Assembly (NCBI GenBank): GCA_963737075.1
Contig: CAVTRI010000002.1
Coordinates: 1,426,001-1,490,000, forward strand
Direction: 5' to 3'
Length of the DNA: 64,000 bases
Source: CAVTRI01 sp963737075
GTDB lineage: Bacteria > Actinomycetota > Acidimicrobiia > Acidimicrobiales > Palsa-688
In this document: piece by piece, positions 24,855 to 34,482 of the stretch
Layout: each line of letters opens with the position of its first letter
Numbering within the stretch: the first letter of the stretch is position 1
Program-made: the position numbers and the translations under genes
Notes under the pieces: model-generated
The model's input: the letters and a program-made list of their open reading frames with translations, nothing else
Told to the model about the DNA's origin: nothing
The model's database searches: none

Positions 24855-25943
24855 TCAGACGCCCAGCCGGGCGAACGTGTCGTGATCGTGAAGAGCGGTA
24901 CCGAGGCGGGGAATGTGCTCCACGATGTCCACCCTGGGCGTCATCTGGGCGACGCACCACAGGAAGTAGCCGTAGGCGATATGGGTGCTGTAGTCGGCGA
25001 AGGCTCCGTCCCAGGAAGGCGGCTCTTGTCCGAGCCGAGCCAGATCTTCAAAATAGCCGCGCAGCAGCGCCTTCTCGTGGCGGCGGCGGGCGTCGACGTC
25101 GAGGACGGTCGCGATGTGATAGCCAACGTCGGTCGCCCAGTGCCCGACGTGAGCGAGCTGCCAGTCGAGAAAACCCGGTCGGCCCTCCCGATCCAGGTAA
25201 ATGTTGAGGGAGTGAGGATCGCCGTGGACGATGCACACTCGTTGCGGGGCGCTGACGCGCAGCATGGCGGCCTTGATCCGCTCGGCGTCTCGGAGATATG
25301 CGGGCAGGCCGGCGGCTCGACCGTCGTTGATCCGGCGGTGCAGCACCTCGACCGGGATCATTTCCGCCACCCTTGGGCGGTTTGCGGCCAACCAGTCGAG
25401 GCCGGCCAGGTTGTCTTCCCCCCATGTCTCGGCGTGGAGGAGCGCAAGCTGTCCGAGAGTGGCGGCCGTCAGCTCAGGCGTGTAGGCGAACTGCGAGTTG
25501 AGAAACCTCACGTCCTCGGAGACCAGGTCGCCCATGATGAACAACGACCGCCCTGTGGCGTCGTCGATCCCCGTGTAGACGCACGACGGGGCGCGAACGC
25601 CGATGGCCGGTGCGAGTTCACGGAGGAAGCGGCCTTCGACGCCGAGGTTGAGGATGTGATCGCCACTGAAGCCACCCTTCACGCAGTACGAGCGGCGACG
25701 CCGTTGCCCGTCGCGTGCCTCGATGACCGCCTCGAACCGGACCTTGCTGGCGACGGTCGTGTAGTCGTCGACGATGTGGGCTTCGACGACCCGCTCGCCT
25801 TTCCCGATGTCATCGAGCGCCGCCGTTAGCCAGTCAGGTGACAGGACGTCAGCGAGAAGGGCCGGAGCCGGGTCGACGGGGCGGGATGCCGGAGGCGGGC
25901 CGGCGGTCGAAGTCATCGGTGGAACGGGCGCTTCAGCGGTCAC
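24855..25943 (-). CDS. APH-like phosphotransferase (aminoglycoside phosphotransferase fold)
   Basis: 362 residues from GTG 25943, chosen because AGAGG lies 5 nt upstream; ATG 25916 lacks a ribosome site. It shares the HGDPHSLNIYLDREGRPGFLDWQLAHVGHWATDVGYHI block with the next gene, with the usual catalytic and metal Asp. The gene overlaps the ferredoxin gene by 11 bp, so they are coupled. Function unknown. Confidence 0.8.
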   Translation of the reverse strand: MTAEAPVPPMTSTAGPPPASRPVDPAPALLADVLSPDWLTAALDDIGKGERVVEAHIVDDYTTVASKVRFEAVIEARDGQRRRRSYCVKGGFSGDHILNLGVEGRFLRELAPAIGVRAPSCVYTGIDDATGRSLFIMGDLVSEDVRFLNSQFAYTPELTAATLGQLALLHAETWGEDNLAGLDWLAANRPRVAEMIPVEVLHRRINDGRAAGLPAYLRDAERIKAAMLRVSAPQRVCIVHGDPHSLNIYLDREGRPGFLDWQLAHVGHWATDVGYHIATVLDVDARRRHEKALLRGYFEDLARLGQEPPSWDGAFADYSTHIAYGYFLWCVAQMTPRVDIVEHIPRLGTALHDHDTFARLGV

Positions 25944-26160
25944 CTTGACCTCTGGCCGGCTGTGGACCCTCGATGAGTCGCAAGGCGCCGGTCGGACACG
26001 CTTCGATCGCGTTTCGGATGGCATCGATGGAGTCGCCTTCGGCGTTCTTCACCACCGACTTCGTGTTGTCATCGACGTCGAAGGTGCCGGGTGCATAGAC
26101 AATGCACAGACCGGAGCCCATGCAAATCTCGCGATCGACGATGATCTCCCACTCGGCCAT
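25933..26160 (-). CDS. Small 3Fe-4S-type ferredoxin
   Basis: 75 residues from ATG 26160 (MAEWEIIVDREICMGSGLC). Three cysteines in CMGSGLC ... CPTGAL match single-cluster ferredoxins where the second Cys of a CxxCxxC motif is missing, typically a [3Fe-4S] protein. They deliver electrons to cytochrome P450s or Rieske oxygenases. No oxygenase is in the window, so its partner is elsewhere. It starts 7 nt after the amidohydrolase stop and overlaps the next gene. Confidence 0.85.
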   Translation of the reverse strand: MAEWEIIVDREICMGSGLCIVYAPGTFDVDDNTKSVVKNAEGDSIDAIRNAIEACPTGALRLIEGPQPARGQGDR

Positions 26161-26167
26161 CACGACC

Positions 26168-27271
26168 TCAGAGACCGTACAGTTCGGCGCAGTTTTTCCA
26201 GAGGATCTTGGCCTTGTCTTCCTCACCCAGGGGGGTGAGCCATTCATCGGTCAGGCTCTTTGAGTTGGGCCAGGTCGTCTCCGAGTGCGGGTAGTCGCTG
26301 GCCCACATGATGTTGTCAATACCGATGTGGTGTCGCTCACGTAAGCCGACGGGGTCCTCCATGAAGGTGGCCCAGACCTGCCGGCGGAAGTAGTGGCTGG
26401 GGGGCTCCTTGAGCGCGCTCTTGGTCCAGTACCGATGTTTCTCCCAGAGGTGGTCCGAGTAGTACTCGAAGAACGAGATCCATCCGATCTGCCCTTCGAC
26501 GGCGATGAACTTCAGGTCGGGGTAGCGCTGCAGGACCAGACCGTGGATCAGTTCGGAGAGGGCCTCGGCCACGGTGAACTTGCTCATGATCAAGCCGGTC
26601 ATGAACCGGGGGGCGCTGTCGTAAATGTTCACGTTGGGGGTGCCCGGCCGGCGACCCCCGACGTGCAGCCCGATCGGGAGGCCGGTGTCGAGGAACGCGT
26701 CCCAGAGCGGGTTCCAGCGTTCGTTCCCATACTCGTCGTCGGCGGCAGGAAACAGCGGTATGTACGATCCGGCGACGCCCGGCAGCTCGGCCGCTCGGCG
26801 GAGTTCGGCCACCGCGATGTCCGGAGTGTCGAGCGGCACGCAGGCCATCCCGAGGAGCCGTCCGGGAGCGTAAGAGGCATAGTCCGACAGCCAGTTGTTG
26901 TAGCCGCGGACGCTGTCGAGCCGCAGCGCGGCGTCCTTGCTGATGAGCGGTCCGCCGACGTAGAGCACTTCCGCGTCCACCCCGTCGATGTCCATGTCCT
27001 TGATTCGCTCGGCCGGGTCGGACGCACCAGGACGGGGATCGCTGAGCTTGCGCACGTTGAGGGTGTAGTCCTCCGGCCGCTTGCCAGCGAGGTTGTTGAG
27101 GGTGTTGACCGGGGTCCGGATTCCCTCGAAGATCCGGAACACCCCGTCATCGGTCTCCTCCACGACCGGGGCTCGATCGCGAAATTGGGGCGAGAGGTAC
27201 TCTTTCCATGCCTCATCGGGCATGGTGACGTGGCTGTCCGAGGAGATCAGGTGGAACTCAGACTGGGGCAT
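26168..27271 (-). CDS. Amidohydrolase-2 family metal-dependent hydrolase/decarboxylase
   Basis: 367 residues from ATG 27271. Landmarks are an N-terminal SSDSHV, IGLHVGG, FIAVEGQIGWISFF and the terminal MWASDYPHSETTWPNS, the same order as the gene at 5379. It should be a cytoplasmic TIM-barrel enzyme acting on an aromatic or alicyclic acid. The ferredoxin and two APH-like genes follow in one operon, and an SDR gene precedes it by about 45 bp on the same strand. Confidence 0.87.
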   Translation of the reverse strand: MPQSEFHLISSDSHVTMPDEAWKEYLSPQFRDRAPVVEETDDGVFRIFEGIRTPVNTLNNLAGKRPEDYTLNVRKLSDPRPGASDPAERIKDMDIDGVDAEVLYVGGPLISKDAALRLDSVRGYNNWLSDYASYAPGRLLGMACVPLDTPDIAVAELRRAAELPGVAGSYIPLFPAADDEYGNERWNPLWDAFLDTGLPIGLHVGGRRPGTPNVNIYDSAPRFMTGLIMSKFTVAEALSELIHGLVLQRYPDLKFIAVEGQIGWISFFEYYSDHLWEKHRYWTKSALKEPPSHYFRRQVWATFMEDPVGLRERHHIGIDNIMWASDYPHSETTWPNSKSLTDEWLTPLGEEDKAKILWKNCAELYGL

Positions 27272-27314
27272 CGTACGACTCCTTTGCGCGTCCAGGCTCC
27301 CGGAATGCCGGTGG

Positions 27315-28094
27315 TCATCGAGCGACGTAGCCGCCGTCGATAGGCAGCAGCACCCCGGTGATGTGGCGTGCCGCGTCCGAGGCGAGGAACACCGCCGCGG
27401 CCGCGCAATCCTCGGGCGTAATGTACTCGCCCAGGGGATGCAGCGAACTCAAGGCTTTCAGCTGCTCTTCCGGCTTGGGTTGGAACGCCATCCCGGGGTC
27501 GTGGACTGCGAAGTTGGTCGTCGGCATGGCCGACGGACAGATGGCGTTCACGCGGATGCCGAATGGGGCGGCTTCGATGGCCACCGCCCTGGTCATCTGC
27601 AGGACCGCGCCCTTGGACGTGCCGTAGATGGTGCCGCCCCAGCCCACCATCCCAGCCACCGATCCCGTGTTGACGATCACACCGCCGGACTCTTGCGCCT
27701 TGAACTGCCGGATGGCGTGCTTCATCCCATAGAAGACGCCACGCGCGTTGATGCTCATGAGGCGGTCCCAATCAGCGTCGGTGTAATCCTCGAATGGTCC
27801 GGCGCCAGCAGGCGTCGAGACTCCTGCATTGTTGAACATGACGTCCAAGTGCCCGAACCGGTCGACGGCGGCGATCACGGACCCCGAGACGTCACGCTCC
27901 TTGGTGACGTCGCATGGTTGGACGACGGCCGTACCGCCTGCCTCCTCCACCAACCGGACCGTGTCCTTGGCCCATTCAGGCATGACATCCGCGCACACAA
28001 CCCCTGCCCCCTCGGCCGCGAACGCGAGCGCCGACGCCCGACCCACCCCGGATCCGGCTCCGGTAATGACCACAGACTTCCCATCAAGCAGCAC
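27315..28094 (-). CDS. Short-chain dehydrogenase/reductase (SDR)
   Basis: 259 residues. The NAD(P) motif is TGAGSGVG, followed by NNAG, the catalytic Ser in NTGSVAG and YGTSK (Tyr-x3-Lys). This is the classical SDR length and order. It would oxidise or reduce an alcohol/ketone intermediate. The gene is the first of the reverse operon (SDR, amidohydrolase, ferredoxin, two APH-like genes, TetR, CoA transferase, oxidoreductase). It is divergent from the TetR gene at 28318; a shared control region of about 220 bp lies between them. Confidence 0.9.
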   Translation of the reverse strand: MLLDGKSVVITGAGSGVGRASALAFAAEGAGVVCADVMPEWAKDTVRLVEEAGGTAVVQPCDVTKERDVSGSVIAAVDRFGHLDVMFNNAGVSTPAGAGPFEDYTDADWDRLMSINARGVFYGMKHAIRQFKAQESGGVIVNTGSVAGMVGWGGTIYGTSKGAVLQMTRAVAIEAAPFGIRVNAICPSAMPTTNFAVHDPGMAFQPKPEEQLKALSSLHPLGEYITPEDCAAAAVFLASDAARHITGVLLPIDGGYVAR

Positions 28095-28282
28095 CGGCGC
28101 TTCTCACCCTCCCGACCGGCCGTGTGGGAGGACCATAGCAGGAGCATGTCGACGTGACAAGAGGGAGATTCTGCTTTCCGTGTGATGATCGCCGACCCGC
28201 CGCGGGCCGGATGTTTCGCCACCCGGCCCGATCTCGCCGGCACGGCCACCTCACCGGACGCGTAGGTGGCCGTACAAGCTGT

Positions 28283-28318
28283 TTGAAGTTACTAACTCAG
28301 TGAGTTATGGTACGGCGA
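28283..28318 (+). promoter_or_regulatory. Leaderless promoter with palindromic operator
   Basis: TTGAAG (28283-28288), 17 nt, TATGGT (28306-28311), with the start codon at 28318 only 6 nt after the -10. The transcript should therefore begin at or next to the ATG. A perfect 7-1-7 palindrome, TAACTCA-G-TGAGTTA (28293-28307), sits between and over the -35/-10 and is placed for repression. It probably binds the TetR protein encoded just downstream. Confidence 0.55.
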
Positions 28319-29031
28319 TGCCGCGACCGGCGTCTCCCGATCGGGTTCGCGACGTGGCCCGGGCGGCGTGCCGGTTGTTCATCGAGAAGGGCTACCGCCG
28401 GACGTTGATGAGCGATGTTGGGATGCGGTTGGAGCTGAGCGACGCCTTGCTGTACCGCTACGTGGAGAGCAAGGAGGCGCTGTTCGAGCTCGCTCTGCGC
28501 TACGCCATGGACCCGGAGGGTATCTCGACGTTCGAGATCCCGTTGGCGACCCCGCCCGCGGGTCACATCCTGGGCCTGGTCAAGGGGTGGGCCCGGGACC
28601 GGGCGACGTTCCCGGCCCTTCATGCGGCGCTGGCGGCTGCCCTGTCCGTTCCGGTGGCGGACGAGCTGGGCGCGATCATCGACGAGCAGTACGCGTTCTG
28701 CGAGCACAACCGGCTGCTGTTGGCCCTGATCGAGCGATCGGCCCTGGACATCCCGGAGCTGCACGACTTCTACTTCCGGAAGGGCCGGCGAGGGCAGCTC
28801 CGCCACCTGGCCGACTACCTCGAGCGTCGCATCGCGTCGGGGGATTTGCGACCGGTGTCGGACGTGGAGGTGGCGGCCCGGTTCATCACGGAGTCGATCG
28901 CCTGGTTCGCCTGGCACCGTAAGGGCGACCCGGACTCGGCGATGATCGGGGACGATCAGGCCCGCCAGACCGTTCGAGAGCTTCTCTTGGCCGCTTTCCT
29001 CCCGGCACCCACCCGGCGACGGCGCGCGTGA
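28318..29031 (+). CDS. TetR-family transcriptional regulator
   Basis: 237 residues from ATG 28318, the start that fits the leaderless promoter; GTG 28300 would lie inside the operator. HTH: VRDVARAACRLFIEKGYRRTLMSDVGMRLELSDALLYRYVESKEAL. The remainder is a helical ligand domain with an Arg-rich tail. It is divergent from the SDR operon and followed by a FAD-oxidase gene. It is probably autoregulated through the palindrome at 28293-28307 and may also repress the SDR operon. Confidence 0.87.
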   Translation: MPRPASPDRVRDVARAACRLFIEKGYRRTLMSDVGMRLELSDALLYRYVESKEALFELALRYAMDPEGISTFEIPLATPPAGHILGLVKGWARDRATFPALHAALAAALSVPVADELGAIIDEQYAFCEHNRLLLALIERSALDIPELHDFYFRKGRRGQLRHLADYLERRIASGDLRPVSDVEVAARFITESIAWFAWHRKGDPDSAMIGDDQARQTVRELLLAAFLPAPTRRRRA

Positions 29032-29261
29032 CGGCTCCGGCGAGACGACCTATCGCGGCGGCCATTGGCGTGGCCGGCGCCGGTCGTCGATCTGCCGCAC
29101 TGGTCGCGGTGCGTGGACCTGCTCCCCGCCCCGACCCCGGTCACCATCGAGCACCTTCCGGGCGCGACCTTCCTGCGCTTCTCCGCCGCCGAAGCGTGTG
29201 TCGGGGGTTTTATCGCTATCCGCCACGATCTGCCACCCGCAACCGATCCGTAGGTACCACC

Positions 29262-31065
29262 ATGCAACGACGCGCGTTTCTCAAAGTCCTCGCCGCGGCA
29301 CCCTTGCTGCCGGGTCTGATCGTCTCTGCGTGCGGCGGTGCGGCCCAGGCGCTGCGCCGGGCGCGCCCCGGCCAGGCCGGTTGGCCGGATCAGGAGCAGT
29401 GGGGGGCGCTGGCGAAGGCGGTCGACGGCCGTCTGGTGAAGGTGGAGCCGCCGTTCGCGGCCTGCGCCGACGCCGCGGAGAGCGCGGCGTGCGCCGAGCG
29501 GTTCAAGAACCTCGGCAACCCCTTCTTCATCGGTGACGACGTGGCGTTGACCCAGACCTTGGGCTGGACCGACGCCTGGACCTCGCAGCCCAGCCAGTAC
29601 GCGGTGCTGGCCCACTCCAGCCGCGACGTGGTGGCGGCCGTGAACTTCGCCCGCGAGCACCGTCTCCGCCTGGTCGTCAAGGGAGGCGGCCACAGCTATA
29701 TCGGCAGCTCGAACGCGCCCGACTCGCTCCTGATCTGGACCCGGGCCATGCGGAGCGTGCAGGTGCACGACGCTTTCGTGCCCCAAGGAAGCCAGGGTCG
29801 GGTCGCCCCCGAACCGGCGGTGAGCGTCGGCGCCGGCGCGATCTGGCTGGACGCCTACCAGGCGGTGACCACCCAGGCCGGCCGCTACGTGCAAGGCGGG
29901 GGCTGCACGACCGTCGGCGTGGCCGGCCTGCTGCTAGGGGGCGGGTTCGGCAGCTTCTCCAAAGGCTTCGGTACCGCCGCCGGGAACCTGCTCGAGGTCG
30001 AGATCGTGACCGCCGACGGCGCCGTGCGGGTCGCCAACGCGTCGACCAACCCGGACCTCTTCTGGGCGCTCAAGGGTGGCGGGGGGGGGCACGTTCGGGG
30101 TTGCCACCCGCCTCACGCTTCGTACCCACGCCCTGCCCGACTATCTCGGCGAGGTGCTGGCGACGATCACCGCGACATCCGACACGGCCTACCGCTCCCT
30201 CGTCCAGCAGATGCTCACCTTCTACCGGACCAGCCTGATGAACCCGCACTGGGGGGAGCAGATCTCCTTCCAGCCCGGCCGGCGGCTCTCCGTCATGATG
30301 GTCTTCCAGGGTCTCGACCAGGCCCAGGCCCAGCAGAGCTGGGCGCCGTTCTTCGCGTGGGTCGCCGCCCGGCACACGGACTACACGCTCAGCGGGCAAG
30401 CCGTGCTCGCCCTCCCGGCCCGGGACTTCTGGAACCCCGCGGTCCTGAAGATGATCCCCGGTGTCATCGACACCGACGATCGTCCCGGCGCGCCGCATAC
30501 CAACTTCTACTGGGCGACCAACGCCGGTGAGGCCGGCCAGGTGATCCACGCCTACCAGTCGACCTGGCTGTCACAGCAGCTCCTCCAGCCGGCCCGCCAG
30601 GGTCCGCTCGTCGACGCTCTCGTCCAGGCCAGTCGGTCCTGGGCCGTCACGCTGCACTGCAACAAGGGCCTGGCCGGAGCGCCGGCCGACGCCGTCGCCC
30701 AGGCGGGAGACACGGCCATGAACGCCGCCGCGCTCGACGCGTTCGCCCTGGCCATCGTGGCGGCTGGCGAGGCCCCCGCCTACCCCGGGGTCGCCGGCCA
30801 CGAACCTGATGTCGCCCAGGGTCGCCGGGAAGCCCATGCGGTGAGCGAGGCGATGGCACCGCTCAACGCGCTCACCCTCCGACCCGCTTCCTACCTCAAC
30901 GAGACCGACTGCTTCCAGGCCGACTGGCAGAGCGCCTTCTGGGGCGACAACTACCCGCGCTTGAAGAGGGTGAAAGACCGCTATGACCCCGACGGGCTGT
31001 TCTTCGTGCACCACGGCGTCGGCAGCGAAAGCTGGAGCGCCGACGGCTTCACCAAGCACGCGTAA
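29262..31065 (+). pseudogene. Tat-exported FAD-linked oxidase (BBE type), frameshifted at a G9 run
   Basis: From ATG 29262 the protein begins QRRAFLKVLAAAPLLPGLIVSAC, a twin-arginine signal with a lipobox Cys. It has the covalent-flavin motifs GGGHSYIGSS (His) and GGGCTTVGVAGLLLGGGFG (Cys), so FAD is probably doubly linked. At 30081-30089 a run of nine G shifts the frame; the rest (TFGVATRLTLRTHALPDYLGEV to 31065) continues in the next frame and ends with the BBE motif LNETDCFQADWQSAFWGDNY. Eight G would restore about 600 residues. The run may be a slippage site or a base-call error. Substrate unknown; sugar or alkaloid oxidases are relatives. Confidence 0.8.
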
Positions 31066-31489
31066 CGCGACAGCTCCTCCGACCGGCGAGACTTGGCGGC
31101 GCATGAGCGGTGCGGCGACCGAACGTGCGTTCATACCGCCCCTGGCCTTCGCTGTCTCGCATGATCAACCCCTTACGACAAACCGAGCAGATGAGAGGAG
31201 GGTCCTGGTCACGGGTGTCCGTAAGACGCGCCCGAAGGAGCCCGGTGAAGGAGCCTCAACCCGGGAAATGCCGCCGCCGTCCGAATTGTCCGCACGGGTA
31301 TACGCGAGCTGCGGTGCGCACCTGCCTCAATAGCCGATGACACCGGCGGTCCGAAAGTGTCTCTGAGTGCCGTTGATCCGGGACGCACCGAACGCCCGAC
31401 GCAGAACATCGACTCTCAACACAGCCGGACGCGCTCGATCGGTTCGGCCGTCCCGGCGCAGCGGTGGCGTCTCGATCGACTCCAGGGCG
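31066..31489. other. Gap without a recognisable gene
   Basis: No supported gene. The only frames are short, arginine-rich shadows. This stretch may be eroded coding DNA, since the endonuclease remnant at 31490-31663 reads into it. Confidence 0.4.
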
Positions 31490-31663
31490 TTGGGCGATCA
31501 ACTCCGGCTGGGTCGTCGCGCCATCGCTCCAGGCCTCGACCAGACACACGACGTCAGGTTCGACCTCCGCGAGCACATCTTCGATGCCCGACTCCCATTC
31601 CTGCCAGTCGCCGCCGTGGCGACCCCACACATTCGAGGTGACAATCCGGAAGGACGACTCCAT
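31490..31663 (-). pseudogene. Endonuclease/exonuclease/phosphatase-family N-terminal remnant
   Basis: From ATG 31663 the reverse strand encodes MESSFRIVTSNVWGRHG, then SGIEDVLAEVEPDVVCLVEAWSDG, the start of an EEP-fold nuclease/phosphatase (N in SNVWG, metal E in CLVEAW). Similarity ends after about 58 residues and the frame then becomes low-complexity. The remaining domain, with its catalytic His, is absent. A short flank at 31664-31954 holds only weak frames. Confidence 0.5.
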
Positions 31664-31954
31664 CAACGGTCCGTAGAGGGGCATATCGATCGAAGGCCAC
31701 GCTGCGAGTATGTCAGCCGGCGGGTCGCGGGAAGCACCGTCCAGCCGGGCTCACTGAACCGACTGCGGCGACCATCCCGAAGCCCGCGAGCGAACACGTC
31801 CCAATATCTCGGGGCCGACATGTCACCGATCGCCGGTCCGCCGGCGCACACATAATGACGCCAGTCGCGGGGCACACGATGGCGCCAGACTCGGCGATCG
31901 GCGTGGGCGGCTTCTCTTGGTGCGAATGGGTCGGGCCGCGACAGAACGCCGCGC

Positions 31955-32622
31955 TCACGGAGGGGTTGGGCGGTGGCGTTCCAGATACTGGTCGACCTCG
32001 TGATGGGCGTCGGCTTTCACCTCGCAGTAGAGCTCGCAGTAGAGGTAGTCGTCATCCCAGACTTCTGTGCCCAGCCGTTCCTCGTAGCCGGTGTAGCGGT
32101 GCCGGATGAGGGCTTGAGCCGCGAGCGCGGCCCGCGGCTCTAGCTCCAGCGTGCGGGTGCCACCGACCCGGCCGCTGCCGACCTCGGCGGCCCGCTCGGA
32201 CGCCTGGGTGGCAATGGATCGAGCCAGATCGTCGTGCTCGGGGCGAAGTCGAGGAAGGCCACGATGGCTTTCGCAAGCTGCTGGCGGTACCGTTCCTTCG
32301 GCGGCCTCGGTAGGCCGCCCCTTGCGCTCGTCGCGTCGATCGTTGCTCGGCGCTGGTGGCCGCCTCGGCCCGGGCGGACGCGATCGTCCCCCACCGGGGC
32401 CACGATGCCCAGCGGTCGGCGGTGGGGGCGGTTGCGGCCTCGGGGCCGCCACAGCGACCAGTACATGCCGGCGGCCTTGACCCGCCGGGTCACAAACGCG
32501 TCGCCGCTGGGGAGGAAGTCCCAACCCAGGGGCCGGTCGATGACACCGTGCTCGGGATGCCACACCCCCTCCTCGGAGTCATGCACGTCCAGATGGACCA
32601 CGGCCAGGTCGTCTCCGTCCAC
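31955..32622 (-). pseudogene. DUF2293-domain protein, frameshifted
   Basis: Translation starts near 32622 (MDGDDLAVVHLDVHDSEEG), has GWDFLPSGDAFVTRRVKAAG and AIVAFLDFAP in one frame, then continues in the next with HDDLARSIATQASERAAEVGSGRVG and RAALAAQALIRHRYTGYE to the stop at 31955. The second block matches DUF2293 proteins. One extra C in the CCCC at about 32238-32241 rejoins them into about 222 residues. Function unknown. The shift sits in a homopolymer. Confidence 0.6.
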
Positions 32623-32901
32623 CCCGCCAGTCTCCTACCCAAGCTGGATCGTCGCACGCTGCCGACTCGGGCCACGCGGCGACACCTGACCCGGGGCAAA
32701 GCGGCAGGGCGGTCTGAACGATATGCGTGCCCGAGCGAGGACGTCAGCGTCCGGGCCGTGGCATCCGAACGCCGATTCCGCGTGCTCGGTCTGCCGCGCC
32801 GTGGTCGTCGTTCTGCGTGCCCGCGCCCCGGCGAGAGGTGACAAGCCTCCAGAAGCGAGTTACGGTCACACCCATGACGTGCTGCATGGTGATGGTCCGC
32901 C

Positions 32902-33516
32902 GTGCTCGCGATCCGCGGGCCATGGTGGGGGTGGCATCAGCTCGATAGCCGTTGGGCGCGCCGCGTCGTCGCAGACGTTGGCGTCGCTCCCGGAGACCTT
33001 GTTCTCGACGTCGGTGCCGGAACTGGAGCGATAACTGGCGCGCTCGTCGCGGCCGGCGCGCGCGTCGTTTCGATTGAGCTGCATCCACAGCGCGCCGCGT
33101 ACTTGAGAGGTCAGTTCGATCAACGCGACGTGAGGGTCGTTCGTGCCGACGCGTCCGATCTCCGTCTGCCGCGCCGCCCCTTCAAGGTGGTGGCGAACCC
33201 GCCGTTCGGGATCACCACGTTGCTTGTCAAGCGCTTGGTGAGCCCGGGCAGTCACCTGATCCGTGCGGACCTACTCGTGCCGTGGCAAGCCGAAGAGCGC
33301 TGGAGCTTGCGAAACGCTCCTAGTCGAGGACGCTGGGACAGCGACTACTTCATGGTCTATCTCGGTCGGCCGCCACCTCGTTCGGCGTTTCGTCCACCAC
33401 CGCCGAACGACGTCGCCGTCCTCGTCGTTGTTCGGCCAGATCAGCCTCCACCGAGACATCCGATCCCAGAATGGAGAAGGCCAGGAAACAGAAGTCATCA
33501 ACGCGGCTCGTTCTGA
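32902..33516 (+). CDS. erm: Erm(37)-like 23S rRNA adenine-N6 methyltransferase
   Basis: 204 residues from GTG 32902, the first start after in-frame stops. The N-terminus WGWHQLDSRWARRVVAD resembles the short mycobacterial Erm(37) type rather than the QNFL type. SAM motif: LVLDVGAGTGAITGALVAAGARVVSIELHP; catalytic NPPFG. Such enzymes methylate A2058 of 23S rRNA and can confer macrolide-lincosamide resistance; that phenotype is inference. The C-terminal SAFRPPPPNDVAVLVV is also typical. The 3' end overlaps a kinase gene by 46 bp. No ribosome site is evident, so the start is uncertain. Confidence 0.75.
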   Translation: MLAIRGPWWGWHQLDSRWARRVVADVGVAPGDLVLDVGAGTGAITGALVAAGARVVSIELHPQRAAYLRGQFDQRDVRVVRADASDLRLPRRPFKVVANPPFGITTLLVKRLVSPGSHLIRADLLVPWQAEERWSLRNAPSRGRWDSDYFMVYLGRPPPRSAFRPPPPNDVAVLVVVRPDQPPPRHPIPEWRRPGNRSHQRGSF

Positions 33517-33970
33517 TCTGTGGGCTTCCAGCCTCGGCAAGACGACACTCGCACGCGAGCTCGCCCGCAGGATTCCCGCAATCAGGTTGAACAAGGATCA
33601 CTGGACGACCCAACTCGGTCACGACGTGTGGGACGACGAGTTCCGACTCCGCCTCGAAGAACAGTTGTGGGCCCTCACCCAGGAGCTCCTCGCGCAGGGT
33701 CAGAGCGTGATCCTGGAGTGGGGCCACTGGGCGCGGGTTGAACGGGATGAAAAGCGACTAGGAGCCCGGGCTTTGGGGGTGGGAGTCGAACTGCACTACC
33801 TCGATGCGCCTCTGGAGGAGCTGATCGCGCGAGTCGAGCGACGCAATGCGTCCGGCGAATGGACCGCCTCGCCTATTATACGAGCTCACTTCGAACAGTG
33901 GGCAACGATCTTTCAAGCTCCACACGAGGAGGAGCTCCCGTTGTTTGACGAGCCTGTCCACGAAGCGTGA
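33471..33970 (+). pseudogene. AAA_33-type P-loop kinase, frameshifted in its Walker A
   Basis: ATG 33471 begins MEKARKQKSSTRLVLICGLPAS; the expected GKTTLARELARRIPAIRLNKD follows in another frame. Adding one G at about 33535 (GG to GGG) joins them into about 166 residues. The rest has VILEWGHWARVERDEKR and HYLDAPLEELIARVERR, as in small zeta-toxin-like or antibiotic-type P-loop kinases. It may phosphorylate a small molecule. It overlaps the Erm-like gene and is probably co-transcribed with it. The break falls in the Walker A and may be an indel error. Confidence 0.65.
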
Positions 33971-34440
33971 TTCCACGAAGTCATCACGGCCTCTGTCAGT
34001 GGCGTCACCGAAACGCCGTTCATCTCCTGGCGCGATCAGAGCGCCCGTGCCGAACGCCATCCCCAGTAGGCAGGCCACCCACGCAGAGCGGCGGATCCCG
34101 GACGCCCGTCATGCGGCCGACGTTGCCGTACGGCCGCCCAGAATGTCGACGCGGATCTCGCAGCGCGTAATCCCGGAGGCCCAGATGGCTGTACCGCGCC
34201 AGATCGCCACCTCCGGCACCTGGACCGCATCCCCTTGGGCGCTTGACAAAGTACGCACCATCCCTGGACCCGTCGCTTGCGAGTCCCACACCTACCCGGC
34301 GTTACACGGGCGTATGGCCGGCGTCCTTCGGGGATGCCTCGGCGGAACGTTATGGGCGAGGCGATCTTGGCCGTCATGGTGCCCGGACCGTCGTTCCGGC
34401 GCAAGTGCCGCGGTTCTGGCGGGGGCCTTGAGTATACCGT
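33971..34440. other. Gap without a recognisable gene
   Basis: About 470 bp with short overlapping frames on both strands, none with a recognised motif or ribosome site. It may hold promoter sequence for the PadR operon near its right end. Confidence 0.35.
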
Positions 34441-34444
34441 AGGA

Positions 34445-34467
34445 CGTAGTATCGTACTACGGAGTAC
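34445..34467. promoter_or_regulatory. PadR-type operator with overlapping palindromes
   Basis: CGTAGTA-TCG-TACTACG (34445-34461) is a perfect 7-3-7 palindrome and overlaps GTACT-ACGG-AGTAC (34454-34467). They end 5 nt before the ribosome site of the PadR gene. The AT-rich alternating TA/GTAC content resembles PadR operators, so autoregulation is likely. Confidence 0.55.
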
Positions 34468-34482
34468 GACTGGGAGGTGAAG

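Noticed and set aside
23809..25943. Aminoglycoside resistance from the APH-like genes
   Set aside because: The fold is shared by many non-resistance kinases and the operon is catabolic, so no resistance is claimed.
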